Shown here one piece after another: positions 58,401-64,000 of a stretch of DNA of 64,000 nt. The stretch is from positions 11,483,216 to 11,547,215 of the forward strand of contig NC_134433.1 of assembly GCF_030867145.1 (NCBI RefSeq). The letters run 5' to 3'. This DNA is from Opisthocomus hoazin (taxonomy: Eukaryota > Chordata > Aves > Opisthocomiformes > Opisthocomidae). The notes under the pieces were generated by a model. That model did not search any database. It saw nothing but the letters and a program-made list of their open reading frames with translations, and was not told where the DNA came from. Positions within the stretch are counted from its first letter, which is position 1, and each line of letters begins with the position of its first letter. Made by a program: the position numbers and the translations under genes.

Positions 58401-61400
58401 AGTGCCATATGAAAGGAAGGGATATTCTGCTTAATTTGGCAAGAATCTTGCCCATTCTCTAAGTAATAGGCCAGATCAGGGGCCTGTCAGCCCGAGATTG
58501 TTCTCCAGATGTTGGACTTTGGTGTCTTTTACAAGTTCACAAATCGTTGCTTCTCCCTAGCCTGAAGTTCTTGGCAGGGACTTGTTTACTCTCCTCAGGA
58601 TTATTTTCCACGGGCCATCTGCCTGGAGAACAGAGATTTGTCTGGTTTCCCCCATAGTTTGCTCCCACAGTCAGTCTGTCTACCTCTGAGCTCTTTTGGC
58701 TGTTCAAAGCTGGAGATCAGCCTGTCCTTATCACCTGGACCTCGAGAGACAGCTGATTACTTGTTGATAGTACTACAGCCTTGAGAGGGCTGACAGCTTT
58801 AACACACGTTGACTCCAATAGAAAGGACAGGCAGTTTTATCATTATACCTAGATTGGAAGAATCTGCATAAAAACTGTTTTAGCCATGAATGCTAGCAAC
58901 GTTATCCCTAATGTGTTCCAAAAATTTGTTTACAAAACCAAAAAGTTCCAGAACACTTTGTATGTATCTTTGTAAGTAGGCAGGAAGCTTTTTGAACTAA
59001 TGTGTGTTAACCCACTTCTGAAGGTTCTTTTTTTCCCACCAAATACCATCAGAAATTTCATGGGTCATACGAAAACCATGATTTGTAAAATAGGTCATTG
59101 GCAGAGATGCTTAAGTGATCTTTCTTTGACAGATTAGAACAGTTTTTAAGGTTGTAAGGCATTAAACACTGACAGACAGTATTTTACTCACTTTGTCGCT
59201 ATGTGATTCTCTACTGCAGTTTCCTTTCTTCCCACCAAAATAATATTTTCCTGATTTTTAGTCATCTACTATGTAAAATCTATGTGGTTTTGGTTTTTTT
59301 TTTTAAATGATGATGTGGAAAATGTAGTAAATTCTTGAATTGCATGTGAGCATTGCCGTGCTCCCAGGCTGAGGCTGGTTGATACCAGAGCTCCATAGAT
59401 ACCAGTTGTTGGTTAACCCATTGCTTGGCTGTGGGAGAGAAATGAAGCAGGAGGGATTGCTGAGGCTGTAGTGCTGCTTGTCCTAGACACTGTTATAGAC
59501 CTCATTCGCTTCTGCAAAGCAGGGCCAGTTTTCCTGTAACTTGCATACAAAAACGCTTTTTGGAAATTTACTGCACTTTGTCTCTCTAAGATAAGTGGTT
59601 GTGGTGGGTTGACCATGGCTGGATGCCAAGTGCCTGCCAAAGCTGCTCTGTCGCTCCCCTCCTCAGCTGGACAGAGGAGAGGAAATATAACAAAAGGCTC
59701 GTGAGTCAAGATAAGGACAGGGAGATTGCTTGCCAAGTACCATCACAGGCAAAACAGACTCGACTTCGGGGGGTGGGGGGTGAAATGAATTTACCAATCA
59801 AAAAAAAAAAACTAGGCTGATGAGAACTAAAACCAAATCTTAAACACATCTTCTCCCCATCCCTCCCTTCTTCCCAGGCTTAACTTTACTCCCAATTTTC
59901 TCTACCTCCTCCCAACCAGTGGCGCAGGGGAACAGGGAATGGGATTTGTAGTCTGTTCATCACAGGCTGTCTCTGCTGCTCCTTCCTCCCCGGGGGAGCG
60001 TCTCCTCACACTCCTCCACTGCTCCAGCATGGGGTCCCTCCCACAGGAGACAGTCCTCCACAAACTTCTCCAACATGAGTCCTTCCCACGGGCTACAGAT
60101 CTTCACAAACTGCTCCAGCGTGGGTCCCCCGTGGGGTCGCAAGTCCTGCCAGCAAACCTGTGCCAACATGGGTTCCTTTCCCGCAGGGTGACAGGTCCTA
60201 CCAGGAGCCTGCTCCAGCATGGGCTCCCCATGAGGTGACAGCGTTCTTCAGGTGCATCTCCCTGGTCTGGCGTGGGGTCCTCCCTGGGCCACAGGTGGGG
60301 ATCTGCTCCACCGTGGGCCTCCATGGCTGCAGGGACAGCCTGCCTCACTGTGGTCTGCTCCATGGCTGCAGGGGAATCTCTGCTCCGGCGCCTGGAGCAC
60401 CTCCTCCCCCTCCTTCTGCACTGACCTTGGTGTCTGCAGAGTTGTGCCTCTCAGATATTCTCACTCCTCTCTCCTGCTGCAATTGCTCTTGTGCAGCTTT
60501 TTCCCCCCTTCTTAAATAAATTATCTCAGAGGCGCTACCACTGTTGCTGAGGGGCTCAGCCTTGGCCAGCAGCAGGTCCGTCTTGGAGCTGGCTGGCATT
60601 GGCTCTGTCAGACATAGAGGAAGCTTCCAGCAGCTTCACACAGAAGCCACCGCTGTAGCCCCACCACCACTACCAAAACCTTGCCGTGCAAACCCAGTAC
60701 AGTGGTACAAAGCTTGTTCTTCTGGGGTGCTAAAAGTTGTATTGATATTATGAAGGCTGGACACCTCTGTTCTGTAGGAAGATGCATTGCTAGGGCGTTC
60801 TCATTAGATGTGCTTGCACTTTTACATTTCCAGTTTCAGACATTCTTAACTTGTCAATATTTTCTTACCTCGTTTGTGCTTAATCTCTGCTAGAGTTCAA
60901 ACAAAATTTCTTAGTCACTTTTAATGCTGAAGAGAACTGGGTGGGGAAGGAGAGACAGCAGATCCTATATAACAGTACAAACATGTAATGTCTTTTGAAG
61001 AGCTACCTAATGGAAATGGCTGAGGATAGAAAATGGAACACAATATGGAATGAGTCCTTCAGCGGGAATGCTTTGTGTGCCAGGAGAAATTGTTTTTGAT
61101 TTGACACTTTTATGAGCCTTTAAAAATGGTACTCGGTGCATTTTCAGTAAGCTTTTCTTAGTGGTTTTTCTCTGAAGACCTGATGCAGTATCCTGTGAAG
61201 TTGGTGGGACTGTTTCCACTGCTCTCAGTATGCATTGAGTCCACGTACAGCCAGTGACCATGCGAAGCATGGTTATGCACGCACGGTTTTTCATCTACTT
61301 CTGCACTGTGCTTGTTACCAAAGGAAGTAATGTAGAGTAGCAGCGACTGGTATGCTAACAGCATTTTCTACTCACTAATGGTTAGCATAGTTTGTGACAG

Positions 61401-63046
61401 AGCTGGAAACAGAAGCCAAATGCTTTATTAAGCAAGTTTTCTTATCCTGTAATCCATACGATGGTCAGAAGAAGCGGTTTTTAATATTCAGGAAGGATAT
61501 GCCTAAATTTTGCAGTCTGAGACTAGCTACTCCTGTTCACCTCCATTTGTTGTGCTTTTCTAAACCTTAGGAGAATCACTGTGTAGTGTAAAATAGTGCT
61601 GCGCGCATTTAAAAACAGCAGATGTAACACTTGGAGTATGAGTGTAACTGGGGTGGGTTCATTTCCAGATCAGATGCTCTGTCTGCTGCTGGAGTGCCTG
61701 ATCAAGTCAAGTGCATCTGGTAGATAAATGCATTAATAATTACTTGTCTTTATCATAATGGGGCTGCAGGATTTTTGTGGAATGTCAGCAAAGGTTTTTA
61801 CCTTTTTGTAAAAATTAATATTTTTACAAAAATAAAGGCTTGCTACAGTCTCCACAACTTGTCTGCTTCTTTTCTACTGTTTTGACAAATTGTCTGTTAT
61901 AAACGATGATGATGTTTAGTGTTCATATGGTAATTAGAAGCAGCTTACGTTATAAATATGACAGTCTTCTAATGGTTATAAAAGCATGTTCAAAACATGC
62001 ATCCGCTTTTTTATAGAACATCCTCTTAAATAGGCCTGTGTCAGGATGTGAAGGATACATACAGCCTTGGTAGAAAAGCAGAGAAACAGAATGCCTGATA
62101 AGACGATTAATAGGGAAATGGTTAACTCTGTCAGTGTCTGTAATTGTAGCAGAACATCAGAATTAGTCAGTTAAAGCAGCATAAGAGAATCTCATGTAGA
62201 CTTCTAGTGTTTGCATTCTGTACACTTGATTGCAGATTTCGTGCAACTGTATGTTATTCTGTTTAGGGAGCTAAAAAAATTTCACCTTGAACTGATCTTT
62301 GTCTTAAAAATTGAAGTTATGGTTTTGGCATCTAAAACTTGATGGAAGATTCAGCTCTGCGTGCGTGATCCAGTTAGCTCCACCGTTTTGCCAACATCAG
62401 CAAAAGATGAGCTGTTCTGAAAGTTCATGGTGCTACTGGAAGCCTGGAGTGTCTGCAGCTCATATCTGTCTCTGTCCTTCTCACAGAACGAACAGGCATT
62501 TGAAGAAGTGTTCCAAAATGCAAACTTCAACACGTATGAGTTCAGGATCCGAGTAAAGCTGGAGACTTACAACGTAAGTATCCCCCAAAAGGCAAATCAT
62601 GTAGCAGGTGGCTTTTGTGGTTTGACTTGTCCCCATAGGAGGTGGCTTCCTTCTCTTGCGTTTGTGGGGAGAAACTTCCAGAAATACTTATTCACACAAA
62701 TGCTGTCAGTCTTGAGCATTGAAGGAGGGATCCACTGTTGTTGACATGGTTTCCTCTCAGGTTCATCAAGCCTGACTATTTGCAAATGAAAACAGTGTAG
62801 CTGCTCTGGGAGTCAACTTTGCAATCCCAGCTAACCCTGATACCAAGAGCAGTAAGTTACTGCGGCAGAAGGAGGTTAGAATCAAATGCCTGGAGTGCTT
62901 AGCATTCTTCTTTTATGTACTGCATTTCTCTTTCACAGGATGAATCTCGCATTAAGGCTACAGCAGTGGACGTTAAACCTGTGAACTACAGAGAATACAG
63001 CAAGAGGTTGATCGCTAGCATCAGGAGAAACGCTCAGCTAGGGTGA
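40207..63046 (+). CDS. RPA1: RPA1, replication protein A 70-kDa subunit
   Basis: Coding exons are 40207-40239, 40516-40563, 40836-40914, 41466-41574, 42405-42493, 47258-47344, 48523-48655, 49580-49682, 50803-50871, 51016-51208, 52297-52436, 54042-54190, 55484-55616, 56674-56850, 57976-58083, 62487-62573 and 62939-63046. They join in phase to 614 aa (human 616). The protein is the large subunit of heterotrimeric RPA, which binds single-stranded DNA in replication, repair and checkpoint signalling. Domain order is the N-terminal OB fold DBD-F (about 1-110), a Gln/Pro/Ser-rich linker, DBD-A from WTICARVT (about 193), DBD-B, and DBD-C with a zinc ribbon of Cys 478, 483, 497 and 500. The C-terminal helix region binds RPA2. 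All introns are GT-AG except intron 11, which appears to be GC-AG. Confidence 0.97.
45670..45682. repeat. Poly-G run, 13 bases
   Basis: Thirteen consecutive G's in RPA1 intron 5, followed by ACACACGACGACC. The length is likely polymorphic or prone to sequencing error. Confidence 0.9.
45971..45996. promoter_or_regulatory. Palindromic CRE beside X-box-like half site
   Basis: A perfect TGACGTCA (45971-45978) is followed four bases later by GTTGCCAGGGAGAC (45983-45996). The left half matches an RFX X-box half site and the right half is imperfect. It sits in RPA1 intron 5 within a locally GC-richer patch. Function is inference only. Confidence 0.35.
46769..46872 (+). mobile_element. CR1 LINE 3' end in RPA1 intron 5
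   Basis: About 104 bp of CR1 3' terminus. It shares TGACCCTGCTTCGGCAGGGG with the copy at 25908-26415 almost base for base and ends in two ATTCTGTG units plus ATT. It is very strongly 5'-truncated. Confidence 0.92.
52437..54041 (+). other. RPA1: RPA1 intron 11 with apparent GC-AG splice sites
   Basis: Exon 11 ends AATGAG at 52436 and the intron begins GCATGT. It ends in CACATGCAG at 54033-54041, before GCTGAACAG. Joining here reproduces the conserved reading W-G-N-E-A-E-Q-F-D-G, aligned to human W-G-E-D-A-D-K-F-D-G. The nearest GT (52441) would shift the frame. The intron also holds a 21-T run at 53785-53805. Confidence 0.8.
55836..55853. repeat. Poly-G run, 18 bases
   Basis: Eighteen consecutive G's in RPA1 intron 13. 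Such a tract can form a G-quadruplex-like structure and is often mis-sized in assemblies. Confidence 0.9.
57081..57182 (+). other. RPA1: Possible alternative stop-containing RPA1 exon
   Basis: After a good polypyrimidine-AG acceptor (TTTTCTCTTTGCCAG, ending 57080), 33 codons stay open in the phase set by RPA1 exon 14 and then reach TAA at 57180-57182. The canonical exon 15 follows at 57976. Use of this segment would replace the C-terminal 100 residues of RPA1 with K-V-D-A-S-S and 27 further residues. A weak donor-like GTAAAA at 57179 could instead make it a cassette exon. There is no homology to known RPA1 sequence and a chance open frame is possible. Confidence 0.25.
59595..59599. repeat. 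Target-site duplication, left copy
   Basis: GTGGT directly precedes the LTR terminus TGTGG and is repeated right after the other end at 60702-60706. Confidence 0.8.
59600..60701 (-). mobile_element. Solo LTR of an avian endogenous retrovirus
   Basis: A 1102-bp element bounded by TG...CA (TGTGGTGGGTTGACC to CCCAGTACA) and flanked by a perfect 5-bp duplication, GTGGT. No internal retroviral coding sequence or second LTR is present, so it is a solo LTR left by recombination between the two LTRs. A 5-bp duplication fits ERVL-like elements. The interior (about 60010-60400) holds repeated CTCCAGCRTGGG-type motifs. On the minus strand a CCAAT-like region and a TATTTAAG box (plus 60511-60518) suggest transcription direction minus, antisense to RPA1; that orientation is inference. 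Family naming is from memory of widespread avian LTRs. Confidence 0.88.
60702..60706. repeat. Target-site duplication, right copy
   Basis: GTGGT follows the CA terminus of the solo LTR and matches 59595-59599. Confidence 0.8.
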
Positions 63047-63960
63047 GGAGGTTGGTGCTGACTGACTAAAGCTAGAACTTCCAAGAAAAACTCAATAGCT
63101 GATATTACACTGACTTTTTCCCCACCCTGTGTGTGACAATTTGGCATTAGTTACACCGCGCATGGTAGTCCAGTGTAGTGGGCTAAGTGATTTAATGCAT
63201 TTCTCTGAAGATACGCCGCTGGTAGGTAAGAGTGCACTCTGATGGCCACAGTATTGTAGACTGTTGTGGTCTATTAAGCTGTTGCAGCGCTGAAGAGAAG
63301 TCTCTAGACAGATTGCCAGGGTCTTTAGACAGAGCATTTTGAATGTCTGAAGTAACTTTGCTTTCTTACTGTATGTAAAGCTGAACTATATAACCATTAT
63401 GTCTTCTTTGCAAGAAAGTAATGACAACCTTGACACTTTGACTTGTTCAGCAGAGGGTAGGAGGAACAGTGTCGTATAGCTTTCAGATATGGACGAAGAA
63501 CAGGTCTATTAGCACAAGTTAGTTCCTTTCCATAGAATTCAAAGGCTTTCTCTTTCCACAGGTGCCATGTAGTTGTTAATGCTTGGAATGGCAATATGGT
63601 AGAATTATTAATCAAAGACATATCTCTCATATCTGAAGAATATCCTTCCTTCAGGGTTTAATAGACTGAGTCAGATGGGTCTGATATTAATCAAAATTGT
63701 CTCTTCTGAGGAAGGCAGATAAGCATTGACTCTCCATCCCCTAGGGAAATCTAGGCAACTACAAAGCATTGCTTTAGTTTTCTCTTCAATTAGTACTATG
63801 GGTTTTTGACTGATTTTTAGCACACGTTTCCTGCCTGTGCATAATTTTGTATGTTTGTATGTTCAGTTTCTTTGGGTTTATTTGTAATGATGTTATCAGA
63901 AAGAGATCTTTAAATGGGGGGAGCTTTGTTTCAATAAACACTGTTTAATTCCTGTGTAGT
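63047..63960 (+). other. RPA1: RPA1 3' UTR with poly(A) signal
   Basis: The stop TGA is at 63044-63046. AATAAA at 63933-63938 follows at about 890 nt, with a GT-rich downstream element (CCTGTGTAGTG). I see no following gene in the last 40 bases. Confidence 0.8.
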
Positions 63961-64000
63961 GAATTTTGCTTTCTTTGAACACCAAAGGCTTCTCATTACT

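Larger units (their letters stand above)
58084..62486 (+). other. RPA1: RPA1 intron 15
   Basis: A 4.4-kb intron containing the solo LTR (59600-60701). An intronic AATAAA lies at about 61830-61835. No other exon or repeat family is recognised. Confidence 0.75.

Noticed and set aside
59939-60519. Overlapping open frames of 80-120 codons on both strands near 60 kb
   Set aside because: They lie within the solo LTR, whose repeated GC-rich motifs keep frames open. No retroviral gene is present.
61830-61835. AATAAA as the end of RPA1
   Set aside because: Two further coding exons (62487-62573 and 62939-63046) complete the conserved RPA1 C-terminus, so this signal is intronic.

Overview
This is a stretch of a vertebrate nuclear genome, almost certainly a bird. 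Three fragments carry the hallmarks of avian CR1 LINEs, a solo endogenous-retrovirus LTR of a type I know from birds is present, introns are short, and the gene order matches the human 17p13.3 block WDR81-SERPINF2-SERPINF1-SMYD4-RPA1. The LTR resembles families I associate with Neoaves more than with chicken; that placement is inference.

Layout. Bases 1-1207 are very GC-rich and hold a minisatellite with a 42-bp core unit, running into the 5' end of WDR81. WDR81 (+, coding 1208-11365, 10 coding exons, about 1910 aa) has a giant first coding exon with the BEACH region and ends in WD40 repeats. SERPINF2 (alpha-2-antiplasmin; +, 15142-21251, 8 coding exons, about 520 aa) and SERPINF1 (PEDF; +, 28693-32995, 7 coding exons, 417 aa) are paralogous secreted serpins in tandem. 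SMYD4 (-, 33822-39990, 10 coding exons, about 796 aa) converges on SERPINF1 at its 3' end and diverges from RPA1 at its 5' end across a 216-bp CpG-rich gap. RPA1 (+, 40207-63046, 17 coding exons, 614 aa) fills the rest and ends just inside the window.

All five coding regions could be assembled exon by exon with preserved phase. Every splice junction is GT-AG except one apparent GC-AG intron in RPA1. All five predicted proteins are close to the human lengths as I know them, so none looks like a pseudogene.

The genes are not a functional operon. WDR81 acts in endosomal trafficking and autophagy, the two serpins are secreted (one an antiprotease, one non-inhibitory), SMYD4 is a SET/MYND methyltransferase-family protein, and RPA1 is the large subunit of the single-stranded-DNA-binding complex RPA. 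SMYD4 and RPA1 probably share a bidirectional promoter.

I found no previously undescribed system. The most useful second-look items are the RPA1 GC-AG intron, a possible stop-containing alternative RPA1 exon, the shortened SERPINF2 tail with a changed reactive-site P1' residue, the in-frame minisatellite upstream of WDR81, and the solo LTR with intact target-site duplications.
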